Source: Actinomyces oris (GTDB lineage Bacteria; Actinomycetota; Actinomycetes; Actinomycetales; Actinomycetaceae). From it: a DNA stretch of 64,000 nt. The stretch's first letter is position 1. The number at the start of each line of letters is the position of its first letter. The notes beneath the pieces were generated by a model, which searched no databases, had not been told where the DNA came from, and was given only the letters and a program-made list of their open reading frames with translations. The position numbers and the translations under genes were made by a program. Below are positions 27,906-36,395 of this stretch, piece after piece. The stretch covers positions 1-64,000 of the forward strand of contig NZ_MSGO01000001.1 in assembly GCF_001929375.1 (NCBI RefSeq), read 5' to 3'.

Positions 27906-29048
27906 ATGACCCAGCAGCCCGAGCAGCCCACCTCCGCCATCACCTACGCCGACGCCGGCGTGGACACCGCCGCCGGGGACCGGGCCGTCGCGCTCATGAA
28001 GGACGCCGTGGCCTCCACCATGACCCCGGGTGTCGTCGGCGGCGTCGGGGGCTTCGCCGGGCTCGTGGACGTCTCCGCCCTGCGCGACTACCGCCGTCCC
28101 CTGCTGGCCACCTCCACCGACGGCGTGGGCACCAAGGTCGCCATCGCCCAGGCCCTCGACATCCACGACACCATCGGCCAGGACCTGGTGGGCATGGTCG
28201 TCGACGACATCGTCGTGGTCGGCGCCCGCCCCCTGCTCATGACCGACTACATCGCCTGCGGGCACGTCGTCCCCGAGCGGATCGCCGACATCGTGCGCGG
28301 CATCGCCCAGGCCTGCGCCGCCATCGGCACCCCGCTGCTGGGCGGGGAGACCGCCGAGCACCCCGGCCTCATGGCCCCCGACGAGTACGACGTCGCCGGG
28401 GCCGCCACCGGCGTCGTCGAGGCCGACCGGATGCTCGGGGCCGAGAAGGTACGCGCCGGCGACGTCCTGGTCGCCCTGGGCGCCTCCGGCCTGCACTCCA
28501 ACGGCTACTCCCTGGTGCGCCGCGTCATCGAGCACGCCGGCTGGGGCCTGGAGCGCGAGGTCCCCGAGTTCGGCCGCACCCTGGGCCAGGAGCTGCTCGA
28601 GCCCACGCGCCTGTACACCCGCGTGTGCCTGGCCATGCTGGAGACCCTGTCCTCGCCGGCCGCCCCGGGGCCGATCCACGCCCTGTCCCACATCACCGGC
28701 GGGGGGCTGGCCGCCAATGTCGCCCGGGTCCTGCCGGACGGGCTCATCGCCGACGTCGACCGCTCCTCCTGGACGGTGCCGCCGGTCTTCACCACCGTGC
28801 GCGAGCTCGGCTCGGTGCCGTGGGAGGACCTTGAGGGCACCCTCAACCTGGGCGTGGGAATGGTCGCCGTCGTCGACCCGAGCGTGGTCGACGCCGTCCT
28901 GCGGGTCGCCGAGGGCTCCGACATCCCCGCCTGGGTGCTGGGCGAGGTGCATGAGGCCGGGAAGTACGAGGCCCAGGGTCGGGTCGTCTCCGGCACGAAG
29001 GGCGTCGACGGGGGAGCGGTCGACATCCACGGCACCTACACCGCCTGA
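27906..29048 (+). CDS. purM: Phosphoribosylformylglycinamidine cyclo-ligase (AIR synthetase)
   Basis: The product is 380 residues. It catalyses ATP-dependent ring closure of FGAM to AIR in purine synthesis. Family strings are clear: ITYADAGVDTAAGD at the start, STDGVGTKVAIAQ, MVVDDIVVVGARPL, GGETAEHPGLM and ASGLHSNGYSLVR. ATG 27906 was chosen for its AAGGAG ribosome site and typical N-terminus; the frame upstream is not conserved-looking. It lies 133 bases after purF and is the last gene before the convergent DUF3073 gene. Confidence 0.97.
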   Translation: MTQQPEQPTSAITYADAGVDTAAGDRAVALMKDAVASTMTPGVVGGVGGFAGLVDVSALRDYRRPLLATSTDGVGTKVAIAQALDIHDTIGQDLVGMVVDDIVVVGARPLLMTDYIACGHVVPERIADIVRGIAQACAAIGTPLLGGETAEHPGLMAPDEYDVAGAATGVVEADRMLGAEKVRAGDVLVALGASGLHSNGYSLVRRVIEHAGWGLEREVPEFGRTLGQELLEPTRLYTRVCLAMLETLSSPAAPGPIHALSHITGGGLAANVARVLPDGLIADVDRSSWTVPPVFTTVRELGSVPWEDLEGTLNLGVGMVAVVDPSVVDAVLRVAEGSDIPAWVLGEVHEAGKYEAQGRVVSGTKGVDGGAVDIHGTYTA

Positions 29049-29090
29049 GCCGCGAATGCCCTGCTGGACCAACGGGCCTCATACGGTGTT

Positions 29091-29224
29091 GTGTCACGGA
29101 TGGCGACTATTCAAACCCCACCGGGCCGGTTCTGGAGCAACGGGCCCGGGCAGCACCGCCCTGACCTGGGTCGATGCGACACAGGTTGTTCGGTTCGGGA
29201 GTGAAAAGTCGCCGAGAGTGACAC
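29091..29224. repeat. Inverted-repeat element C2
   Basis: Left arm GTGTCACGGATGGCGACTAT then TCA (29091-29113); right arm TGAAAAGTCGCC, a four-base spacer, GTGACAC (29202-29224). Pairing is seven, internal loop, seven, one mismatch, four. It lies in the convergent gap between purM and the DUF3073 gene, where it could also stop transcription from both sides. Confidence 0.8.
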
Positions 29225-29317
29225 GGATGGCTGCCCGACGGGCCTCGACGCGCGCGTTCGTAGGCGTGCGGAAGGGCCGGCAGGTGCGTTCCTCCGGCCC
29301 TCCTCGACTGGGGTGGG

Positions 29318-29521
29318 CTACTTGCTGTCCTCGTCCCAGTCATCGTCGTCGACGGCATACTTGGCGGCCAGCTCCTCGTAGTCGATCTCGTCGTCAGGCT
29401 CAGATCCCGAGGACGCTGAGACGAGCTCCCGCTCCAGAGCCTTGTAATCAGTCTCCGGGCTGAAGTACTTGAGCTTACGGGCAACCTTGGTTGCCTTGGC
29501 CTTCTGACGGCCGCGCCCCAT
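29318..29521 (-). CDS. DUF3073 family protein
   Basis: The product is 67 residues beginning MGRGRQKAKATKVARKLKYFSP, the family hallmark: a very basic head followed by an acidic tail ending DDDDWDEDSK. ATG 29521 was chosen over the longer frame because GGAGGGGG sits eight bases before it. The family is common in actinobacteria, usually next to purM as here. Function is unknown; the charge split suggests nucleic-acid or ribosome contact, which is only a guess. Confidence 0.9.
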   Translation of the reverse strand: MGRGRQKAKATKVARKLKYFSPETDYKALERELVSASSGSEPDDEIDYEELAAKYAVDDDDWDEDSK

Positions 29522-29783
29522 AGGCTCGACCCCCTCCAACGTGTCACGGCGCGCACGTGGGCGCGCTCTTCCTGGTCAAATATGTCGTGGGGCAACCGTA
29601 CAACGTCAATGGTCACGAACACCATTCGGACACCGGGCGAGAGTCGTGGTGACGCACACCCTACATGTTGGACAGAGGGTCCAAGAGTCCCATAGGGATT
29701 GCTCAGAGGGTCTTCGGCAAGCCCTCAGTAAGCCTGCGGATTCTGTCCAATGTCGGCCCGAAGTTCTTCTAGAGAGACTGGGA

Positions 29784-29825
29784 TTCTCAGGAGTGAGGGG
29801 CTGCTGCCTCGAGGAGTCCTGAGAA
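29784..29825. repeat. Hairpin with two stems
   Basis: TTCTCAGGA (29784-29792) pairs with TCCTGAGAA (29817-29825), enclosing TGAGG and CCTCG segments that can also pair (one wobble). No adjacent gene ends here, so terminator function is unclear. Confidence 0.5.
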
Positions 29826-29978
29826 GGGGTGGGGAGGGGGCTGCCTGGTGATCGGGGCCCTCACTTCGCCGGAGGCGTACGTGGAGGGCCTGACATGTGC
29901 GAGGGTGGCAGCCCTGACGGACGCGCGGGCGCACGGGCGCACGGGCGCACGGGCGGCGGCCCTGACCGACTGAACCGC

Positions 29979-30047
29979 GAGGACGCACCTTAGGGCCCGA
30001 GGACTGATGTCAGGGATGCAGCCCGCGAGGCCCGATGGTGCGTCCTC
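29979..30047. repeat. Inverted-repeat element B1
   Basis: A 69-bp element with an 11-bp perfect outer stem GAGGACGCACC (29979-29989) and GGTGCGTCCTC (30037-30047). The internal GAGGACTG and GCAG strings are as in B2. Confidence 0.8.
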
Positions 30048-30252
30048 AGCGGGTGGGCGGCGTGGCTGCAGGGGGAGGTGCATCCATCGGCAGATGGTGT
30101 TGCGGTGCTTGGTGCAGTCGATGGGCAGGGCTTCCAAGACGGCCGGGCCCTTGGTGCTCGGCGTGCTTGGAGGTGTGCGTCCTCGGGGGTCTTACGGATG
30201 TCATCACGAGATGAGCGAGCTCGGCACCTGGGGCGGGGCTATGTTCTGTGCT

Positions 30253-30338
30253 GGGGACGTACTTTGCGATCGAGGACTGCGTTCTCCTGCAGATCACTGG
30301 GGTTTGAACGCAGTCATCTGGGGGAGAAGTACGTCCCC
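30253..30338. repeat. Inverted-repeat element A3
   Basis: Outer 12-bp perfect stem GGGGACGTACTT (30253-30264) with AAGTACGTCCCC (30327-30338). Inner 10-bp perfect stem GACTGCGTTC (30275-30284) with GAACGCAGTC (30306-30315). The outer first bases differ from A1 on both arms (GGGG/CCCC against CGAG/CTCG), a compensatory change. Confidence 0.85.
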
Positions 30339-30411
30339 GACAGAAATCGCAGTTTCCGATGCGGACCGGCTGGCTCCCGGTGCAGGAGTATGCCGGGGTG
30401 CCGGCGTGACG

Positions 30412-30481
30412 CGAGGACGCACCTTAGGGGCTGAGGACTGCTCCCGGGGGCGCAGTCCGCGAGCCCGATGGTGCGTCCTCG
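30412..30481. repeat. Inverted-repeat element B2
   Basis: Outer 12-bp perfect stem CGAGGACGCACC (30412-30423) with GGTGCGTCCTCG (30470-30481); inner 7-bp stem GGACTGC (30435-30441) with GCAGTCC (30452-30458). It lies 15 bases beyond the stop of the neighbouring - strand gene, so it may serve as its terminator. Confidence 0.8.
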
Positions 30482-30496
30482 ACGGGTGGTTCTGTG

Positions 30497-30955
30497 TCAG
30501 CGGCGGGCGAGGCGGGCCAGGACGACGCCGGCAGTCACCACGCCCCCGGCGACGGCGGCCGCTTTGGCAAGCGCGGAGGTCGCCTCGGAGTCACCCTGCT
30601 TGGCGCGCTCCCAGGTCTCCTCCGCCTGCTCGGCCAGCCTGCGGGCCTCCTCGCGCAGTCGGCCGGCGCCGGCCACCGCCTCCTCGCGCAACCGGTCGGC
30701 CCCGGCCGCAGCCTGCTCACGCAGGTGGTCGACCTTGGCGCTCGCCTGCTCGCGCAGATGCTCCCCGGCCTCCCTCGCCTGTGTGCGCGGGTCGGCCCGG
30801 GAGGCGAACTCATCGACGCTCGCCGCCAGGGCCGCGCGTTGGGCGCGCAGCCGCTCCTCGATCTGCTCGGGGCTCAGCGGCCCAGCCCCTGCGGCCCGTG
30901 ACCCGGCCCCGGCGGCCTCGCCGCCGGGGCCGTCGGCCCGCTGCCCGCTGGTCAT
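30497..30955 (-). CDS. DUF3618-type coiled-coil membrane protein
   Basis: The product is 152 residues: a short Gly/Ala head, a DUF3618-like helix (SPEQIEERLRAQRAALAASVDEFASR), a long heptad-rich coiled coil with repeated HLREQA/RLREEA units (about 60-120), and a C-terminal hydrophobic helix ending RLARR. It is likely tail-anchored in the membrane. It is the last gene of a three-gene operon and overlaps the previous gene by four bases (ATGA). The repeated REQA/REEA units suggest internal duplication. Function is unknown, presumably envelope-related. Confidence 0.7.
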   Translation of the reverse strand: MTSGQRADGPGGEAAGAGSRAAGAGPLSPEQIEERLRAQRAALAASVDEFASRADPRTQAREAGEHLREQASAKVDHLREQAAAGADRLREEAVAGAGRLREEARRLAEQAEETWERAKQGDSEATSALAKAAAVAGGVVTAGVVLARLARR

Positions 30956-31443
30956 GCCCTGCCCGCCCGGGCGCGGAAGGCCTTGACCGCGGCGACGGTC
31001 GCCGTCACGCTCAAACCGGCCAGGGCGATCCCCGCAACCGTGACGATCCCCAAGGAGGCGGGGTCGCCGTCGCGGGCGTCGTCGAACAGGCGGGAGACGC
31101 GCTGACCGAGGGTCAGCGTGCCGGGCTCGTAGGAGTCGACACCGCCGTTGGGGTCGGTGCCGCCGCCGACCAGCGATGTCAGACGGTTCTTGACCTGCCC
31201 GACAGCGTCCTCGGCCTTCCCGAGGGCCTGGCCGCGCAGGTCCTCGACCTTCTGCCTGGCCTTGAGCTTGACCATCTTGGTCAGGTTGTCCGGCACCAGG
31301 CGCGCAGCGAGCTCGTCGATGTCGACGGCCAGCGCCTTGCGGCGGGCCTCCATATCGGAGAGGAGCGCGTCATCGGCCGGTGCCGGGGCCTGAACCGGTG
31401 CAGCGGCGGACGGCTTGGCTTCGGGGGCGGTGTTGGCGCTCAC
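30952..31443 (-). CDS. DUF3618-containing membrane protein
   Basis: The product is 163 residues. A Pro/Ala head is followed by a DUF3618-like segment (DMEARRKALAVDIDELAARLVPDNLTKMVK), a helical stretch, and one membrane helix (about 130-150, GIVTVAGIALAGLSVTATVAAV). The GTG start at 31443 overlaps the stop of the Holin-X gene (GTGA), and the end overlaps the next gene (ATGA), so the three are translationally coupled. Role in the operon is unknown. Confidence 0.75.
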   Translation of the reverse strand: MSANTAPEAKPSAAAPVQAPAPADDALLSDMEARRKALAVDIDELAARLVPDNLTKMVKLKARQKVEDLRGQALGKAEDAVGQVKNRLTSLVGGGTDPNGGVDSYEPGTLTLGQRVSRLFDDARDGDPASLGIVTVAGIALAGLSVTATVAAVKAFRARAGRA

Positions 31444-31925
31444 TGGGCGTTCCCCCTCTCCCTGCCCGATGCGATGGCGTCCTTGACGACCTTGACCGAC
31501 TCCAGCAGCCCCTCCTGCGGCGCGGGGGCGTTCTCCTTGGCTGCCTTGAGCCGCTTGACGCCGACCAGGGCCATCGGCACGGCTACCACCGTGAGGATCA
31601 GGGCTATCACGAGGAAGGCCGCCCATAGCGGCATGATGTGGGACAGCCCCACCGTGAGCGATCCGAGCATCAGTCCGAAGGCGAACAGGGCCAGGACCCC
31701 CGCGCCACCGAGCAGCACTGCGGCCGGCTTCATCTCCTTGGCCATGCGCTGCCCCTTGACCTTGGCCAGGTCGATCTCGCCGCGCACCAGCGCCGAGATG
31801 TTCTCCAAGATACGGGCGATGAGCTCGCCCAGCGTGGGCTGGGCGCTGCCGGCTCCCCGAGGAGGCGTGGCGGAGGCCGACGGCGTCGCCTGCGACGGCG
31901 GGGGAGGTGGCTGGTTGTTGGGCAT
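31440..31925 (-). CDS. Phage-holin-family (Holin-X, superfamily III) membrane protein
   Basis: The product is 161 residues. A Pro-rich head precedes LGELIARILENISALVRGEIDLAKVKG, the family signature. Two membrane helices follow (about 72-94 and 100-125), then a charged tail. Despite the name these are chromosomal actinobacterial envelope proteins with no sign of a prophage here. AAGAAGG lies before ATG 31925. It is the first gene of the operon with the two DUF3618 proteins, a frequent pairing. Confidence 0.85.
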   Translation of the reverse strand: MPNNQPPPPPSQATPSASATPPRGAGSAQPTLGELIARILENISALVRGEIDLAKVKGQRMAKEMKPAAVLLGGAGVLALFAFGLMLGSLTVGLSHIMPLWAAFLVIALILTVVAVPMALVGVKRLKAAKENAPAPQEGLLESVKVVKDAIASGRERGNAQ

Positions 31926-32134
31926 GAACGGACCTTCTTGTGTGAGGTGCGGCGTCGAGTGCAATCGACTGACTGCAAGGCGGCGGGATCGCGACAGTGG
32001 GACGACCCGCTGACCCAAGAATCTCATAGCGTGCGCCATCGTGGAACAACGCAGGCCCGGGCGGGTTTGTAGGTTTGGGATATGGGGACCGGCTTTCGCC
32101 ACCGGCGATCTACGGAGGGCAGCTGCCAGCATAA

Positions 32135-32370
32135 GGCGGGACGTCCGGATCGGCAGGGCGGCCCGGATCGGCAGGGCGGCTGGAGGGTGTGGAGGGCCTG
32201 ACCGACAGAGCCGCCTGGAGAATGTCGAGGGCTCGGACCGGGCCGACGGCGCGGACTGGCAGGTTGGCCTGGAGGGTGCCGAGGGCTCGGACCGACAGAG
32301 TCGCCCTGACCGGCAGGGCCGCCCGGACCGGGCCGACGGCGCGGACCGGGCCGGCGCACGGCGTCGGCAC
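32135..32370. repeat. Degenerate tandem-repeat tract
   Basis: About 235 bases of imperfect short units in the gap between the Holin-X gene and an ABC gene. Examples: CCGGATCGGCAGGGCGGC-like 18-mers in tandem near 32147-32181, GAGGGCTCGGACCG near 32228 and 32282, and GACCGGGCCGACGGCGCGGA near 32235 and 32329. The tract stays open in two frames, encoding PVRA-type repeats on the - strand, but no start or family supports a gene. Confidence 0.65.
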
Positions 32371-32389
32371 GTTCCGCCCCGCTGCCCGG

Positions 32390-34126
32390 CTACTCCTGGT
32401 TCCAGGCCTGCCAGAGGCTCGCGTACTCCCCGCCGAGGGCCACGAGCTCGTCGTGGCTGCCGAGCTCCACGATCCGCCCGTCCATGACGACGGCGACCCG
32501 GTCGGCGTCGGCGGCCGTGTAGAGGCGGTGGGCCACCTCGATGACGGTGCGCCCGGCCAGCGCCGTGGACAGGGTCCGCTCCAGGGTGCGGGCGGCGCGC
32601 GGGTCCAGCAGTGAGGTGGCCTCGTCCAGGATGAGCGTGTGCGGGTCCAGCAGCACCAGCCGGGCCAGCGCCACCTCCTGGGCCTGGGCGGGGCTGAGCT
32701 CGAGGTGCCCCGAGCCGACCATCGTGTCCATCCCCTCGGGCAGCCCGTCCACCCAGGCATCGGCCCCGATGGCCTCAACGGCCTCGCGGATCGTGCCATC
32801 GGAGGCGCCCGGCCGCCCCAGGCGCACGTTGTCCGCCACGGTGCCGACGAACACGTGGTGCTCCTGGGTCACCAGGGCCACGTGGCGGCGCAGCTCGTCC
32901 TCGGTCAGGTCCGTCAGCGCCACCCCGCCCACGGTGACGCTCCCGGAGGTGGGCGGGTTGATGCCCGCCAGCATCCGCCCCAGCGTGGACTTGCCCGACC
33001 CCGAGGGCCCGACGACGGCCAGCCGCTCCCCGGGCACGAGCTCCAGGTCGATCCCGTGGAGCACCTCGACGCCCTCCCGGTAGGAGAAGCGCACGTCGTG
33101 AAGCACGATCCGCGTGCCCTCGGGCTCCTGGCCGGTGGGGGTGCGGTCGTCGGGGACCTCCTCCACCCCCAGGATGCGGGACAGGGAGGCCTGGGCGATC
33201 TGGACCTGGTCGATCCAGAACATGAGCTGGCCCACCGGCTTGCGCAGCTCCATGGAGTAGAGGGCCACCGTGGTGATCGCCCCCAGGGTCGCGTAGCCGC
33301 GGCCGGCCAGGAACCCGCCCCACAGGAGGATGACGACGACGGGCGCCCGCCAGGCGACGTCGAGCACCATGAACAGGCGCACCCGCAGCGCGGCCGTGTA
33401 GCGCTCCAGGGACCAGGCCTCCTTGATGGAGGCCATGATGGCCCGCTCGCGGCGCGCCCCGATGCCCAGTGCGTCCACGGTCTCGGCGTGCTCGACCGTC
33501 TCGGAGACTGCCCCGTTGAGGCGGGCCTGGGCGGCCGACTCGGCCCGGTAGGCGGGGATGGAGATCGGCAGGTACCAGCGCATCATCGACCACACGGGCG
33601 GGGCGATGACGAGCAGCCCGAGCGCCAGGAGGGGGTCGGCGACGGCGGCGGCCAGGAGGGTGAAGACGATCGTCACCACGCACACGAGGATCTGGGGGAT
33701 CCCCACTCGCACCAGGAACTCGATGCGGGAGACGTCGGTGGTGGTGCGCCCCACGAGGTCGCCGGTGCCGGCGGACTCCACGGCGCTCAGCGGCAGGTGC
33801 ACCACCCGGTTCATCATGCGCTCGCGCAGCTCGGCGAAGACCGACTCGCCCAGGGTGCGGGCGTGCTTCTGGGCGAAGCGGTTGATGAGCGCGCCCACGA
33901 GCGTGACCGCGATGATGGTCAGCACGATCCGGTCCACGTAGCCGGCGTCGGCCCGCCCCGCCGAGACCCGTCCGACCAGCCGCCCCAGCAGCTGGGGGGC
34001 CACGAGCGTGGACAGGACCGCCGTGATCTGGAGGGCCAGGACGACGGCGAAGCGCCCCCGGTAGGAGGCCATGATCCGGAAGGTCTTGCGCAGGGCGATC
34101 GGCCCGGGCGCGACGGGAAGCGCCAT
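32390..34126 (-). CDS. ABC exporter half-transporter, functional ATP-site subunit
   Basis: The product is 578 residues: six membrane helices (about 20-320), then an ATPase domain. Walker A is intact (GPSGSGKST), as are Walker B (LILDEATS) and the switch His (VAHRL). The signature, however, reads LSPAQAQE instead of LSGGQ. Its start overlaps the stop of the 648-residue partner, so the two almost certainly form a heterodimer. In such dimers each ATP site takes Walker motifs from one chain and the signature from the other; this chain supplies the Walker half of the good site. Substrate is unknown; drug, lipid or peptide export is typical. Confidence 0.92.
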   Translation of the reverse strand: MALPVAPGPIALRKTFRIMASYRGRFAVVLALQITAVLSTLVAPQLLGRLVGRVSAGRADAGYVDRIVLTIIAVTLVGALINRFAQKHARTLGESVFAELRERMMNRVVHLPLSAVESAGTGDLVGRTTTDVSRIEFLVRVGIPQILVCVVTIVFTLLAAAVADPLLALGLLVIAPPVWSMMRWYLPISIPAYRAESAAQARLNGAVSETVEHAETVDALGIGARRERAIMASIKEAWSLERYTAALRVRLFMVLDVAWRAPVVVILLWGGFLAGRGYATLGAITTVALYSMELRKPVGQLMFWIDQVQIAQASLSRILGVEEVPDDRTPTGQEPEGTRIVLHDVRFSYREGVEVLHGIDLELVPGERLAVVGPSGSGKSTLGRMLAGINPPTSGSVTVGGVALTDLTEDELRRHVALVTQEHHVFVGTVADNVRLGRPGASDGTIREAVEAIGADAWVDGLPEGMDTMVGSGHLELSPAQAQEVALARLVLLDPHTLILDEATSLLDPRAARTLERTLSTALAGRTVIEVAHRLYTAADADRVAVVMDGRIVELGSHDELVALGGEYASLWQAWNQE

Positions 34127-36072
34127 CAGCAGCTCGCCTCCGCGTCCTCGCCCATGGCCCGTGAGACGACGGCGCGGTAGCCGGCCGCCTGCGCGTGGCC
34201 GGCGCGGGCCATGGCCATGAGCTCGCGGTGCGTGGAGCGCAGGAGCTCGGTCCCGCTGGAGTCGAGGAGGACGACCTCGTCGCAGGCCTCCAGGACCAGC
34301 GGCGAGGCGGTCACGACGACGGTCGTGCGCCCGGCGCGGGCCTGGTGCACCTGGGCGGCCACCCGGGCCTCGGTGTGGGAGTCCAGGGCGGAGGTCGGCT
34401 CGATGAGCACGAGCGTGGGCGCCTCGGTCAGCAGCGCCCGGGCCAGGGCCACGCGCTGACGCTGCCCGCCGGACAGGGACCGGCCCTTCTCGGTGATCAT
34501 CCCGGCCAGGCCCTCGCTCAGCGAGGTCAGGACGTCGCCGGCGTCGGCGATCCCGATGGCCTCGATGAGCCGGTCGTCGCCGGGCGCCTCGCGCTCCTGG
34601 GCGCGGACCTGCTGGTCGACGTCGGCCCCGGTGGTGCGCTCGGTCTCGGCGCGCACGAGGTCCTCAAGGCCCGCCGGCTGAGGGGCGGGGCCGCCGCGCA
34701 CGTCGAGGGCCTCACGCAGGGTCCCGGTGAACAGCTGGGCGGTGGCGCCGGACACGACGATGCTGGAGCGCACCTGCTCCAAGGGCATGGTGGTCAGCGG
34801 CCGACCCGCCAGGGTCACGGTGGGGCCGGCGTCGATGAAACGCCCCAGGCGCGTGGCCAGCTCGGCGGAGACCTGCGGGTCGGGGCACACGAGGGCCGTC
34901 ATGCGCCCCTCCTTGAGGCGCAGGCCGCTGCCGGTGTCCACCAGGTCGCCGCTGATCGCGTGGGCGGCGGCCGGGTCGAGGCTGAGGCGCTCCACGAGGC
35001 TGCCGGCGGCCGGCGCCACCTCCAGCAGGCGGCTCAGGCGCCGGGCGCCGACGACGGCCCGGGTGTAGTCCTGCACGGAGCTGGTGAACACCCACAGCGG
35101 CCAGGACAGGTAGGCGGTGTAGCCGTAGAAGGTGATGAGCCCGCCGGGGGTGAGGCTACCGGCCACGGCCATGCGCGCCGCCACCCACACGACGATGGCG
35201 GCGAAGAGCCCGGGCAGCAGCACCTGGAGGGTCATGAGGGTGGCCTGGGAGGAGGCCACCTCGACGCCGCGGCGCCGCAGCTCCTGGGAGGCGTCCCGGT
35301 AGCGGCGGGCGAAGACGTCCTCCCCGCCGATGCCCCGCAGGATCCGCAGACCCGCCACCGTGTCCGTGGTGATCGTGGTGACCGCGGACTGGGCCTCGCG
35401 CTGGACGGCCTGACGCTTCTGCAGGGGGCGGATGACCAGGGTGACGATCGCGGCCACCAGCGGCATGCCCAGGATGACGATGAGCCCCAGGCTCACCGAG
35501 GTGCGCAGCATGAGGACGGCCACGACGATGAAGCTGGCCGCCGCCCCCAGCAGGGCCGGCAGGTACTCGATGAGCTTGCCCAGGTAGTCGGCGTCGGAGG
35601 CGATGATGGTGGCGACCTCACCGGTGGAGACCTGCCGGGACAGGTCCTTGCCCGTGGCGGAGATCTGGCGGCCCACGAGCCGGTCGACGTCGAAGGCGGT
35701 GCGCATCCAGGCCGTCACCCCGAAGTAGGACAGCATCGTGTCCCCGACGGCGTAGACGACGAACAGCACCAGCAGCAGGGCGCCGATGCCCCAGACGCGG
35801 CCGTTGAGGCCGTTCTCGATCCCGGCGTCCAGGGCCTGCCCCAGGAAGGCCGGCACGATCGCCTGGATGGTGTTGGAGGTGCAGGCCGCCAGGGTCGCCA
35901 GGGCCACCGGGACGGCGGCGCGGCGCAGCAGCCAGCGCAGAAGCGCCCCGGCCCCGAGGGACGGGGGGTGGGGCAGTGGGGCGTCGGGGGTCATGGACTG
36001 CAGGGGCCGAGCGGTCAGGGCGGACAGCGCTGCCGGGACGGTCGGGAACGACCGGGAGGACGGTTCGGGCAT
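34126..36072 (-). CDS. ABC exporter half-transporter, degenerate ATP-site subunit
   Basis: The product is 648 residues with six membrane helices (about 55-330) and an ATPase domain that is eroded in a particular way. The Walker A position reads CPDPQVSAE, with no Gly-x-Gly-Lys-Ser. Walker B reads LVLIEPTS, so the Asp is lost but the Glu kept. The switch His is absent (VVVTASP). In contrast the signature [15 protein letters not shown] is perfect. An insertion rich in Pro/Gly/Glu lies before the signature. It is the first gene of the pair and overlaps its partner by one base. Confidence 0.92.
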   Translation of the reverse strand: MPEPSSRSFPTVPAALSALTARPLQSMTPDAPLPHPPSLGAGALLRWLLRRAAVPVALATLAACTSNTIQAIVPAFLGQALDAGIENGLNGRVWGIGALLLVLFVVYAVGDTMLSYFGVTAWMRTAFDVDRLVGRQISATGKDLSRQVSTGEVATIIASDADYLGKLIEYLPALLGAAASFIVVAVLMLRTSVSLGLIVILGMPLVAAIVTLVIRPLQKRQAVQREAQSAVTTITTDTVAGLRILRGIGGEDVFARRYRDASQELRRRGVEVASSQATLMTLQVLLPGLFAAIVVWVAARMAVAGSLTPGGLITFYGYTAYLSWPLWVFTSSVQDYTRAVVGARRLSRLLEVAPAAGSLVERLSLDPAAAHAISGDLVDTGSGLRLKEGRMTALVCPDPQVSAELATRLGRFIDAGPTVTLAGRPLTTMPLEQVRSSIVVSGATAQLFTGTLREALDVRGGPAPQPAGLEDLVRAETERTTGADVDQQVRAQEREAPGDDRLIEAIGIADAGDVLTSLSEGLAGMITEKGRSLSGGQRQRVALARALLTEAPTLVLIEPTSALDSHTEARVAAQVHQARAGRTTVVVTASPLVLEACDEVVLLDSSGTELLRSTHRELMAMARAGHAQAAGYRAVVSRAMGEDAEASC

Positions 36073-36395
36073 GATCGAACGAGGCTATCGGAGCTGAAAC
36101 GGCTGCGGCAGGGGGGAGAGGCGGTGACAAGGAAGATACCGGGCGCGGGAATGTCAGCCGGGCGCGGCCCGAGCGCCTGTCGGGCGGGCCGCGCAGACGT
36201 ACCGGCGCCCCGGCCCGCCCCCGTCGCGGGGGTCGGCCGGGGCGCCGAGCGTGGCGGGGCCGGGACTCCTCCAGCGCCGGCTGGGTGAGTCGGCCCCGCC
36301 GACTGTCGCCGTCAGGCGCCAGCGGTTGAGTGGACGGTACTGGGCGGGGCCCGCCTGACGCGGCTGCCTCGCCGTCCGCGCCGGGCTCACTCGGC
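36073..36395. other. Intergenic region with a GC hairpin
   Basis: No gene. A perfect 10-bp dyad GGCGGGGCCG (36254-36263) and CGGCCCCGCC (36291-36300) may terminate the FtsX-type gene transcribed toward it. The part nearest 36073 is the upstream region of the ABC exporter pair; no promoter pair was recognised. Confidence 0.5.

Larger units (their letters stand above)
29540..30496. other. Long intergenic region packed with repeats
   Basis: No gene is credible over 950 bases. It contains a hairpin at 29784, three and a half copies of the 8-bp unit GGGCGCAC (29927-29955), and elements B1, A3 and B2 in that order. Elsewhere nothing recognisable was found; a structured RNA cannot be excluded. Confidence 0.6.

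Noticed and set aside
29927-29955. GGGCGCAC tandem repeat as a phase-variation tract
   Set aside because: It is not inside or directly before any credible gene.
31440-31925. Prophage suggested by a holin-family protein
   Set aside because: The family is chromosomal in actinobacteria and no phage structural, integrase or lysin gene is nearby.
30007-32013. A 668-codon frame antisense to the Holin-X/DUF3618 operon
   Set aside because: The - strand operon has overlapping starts and stops and family motifs; this frame has none and spans three repeat elements.
34195-36288. A 697-codon antisense frame opposite the ABC exporter gene
   Set aside because: The opposite strand encodes a clear ABC half-transporter; this frame is a composition artefact.
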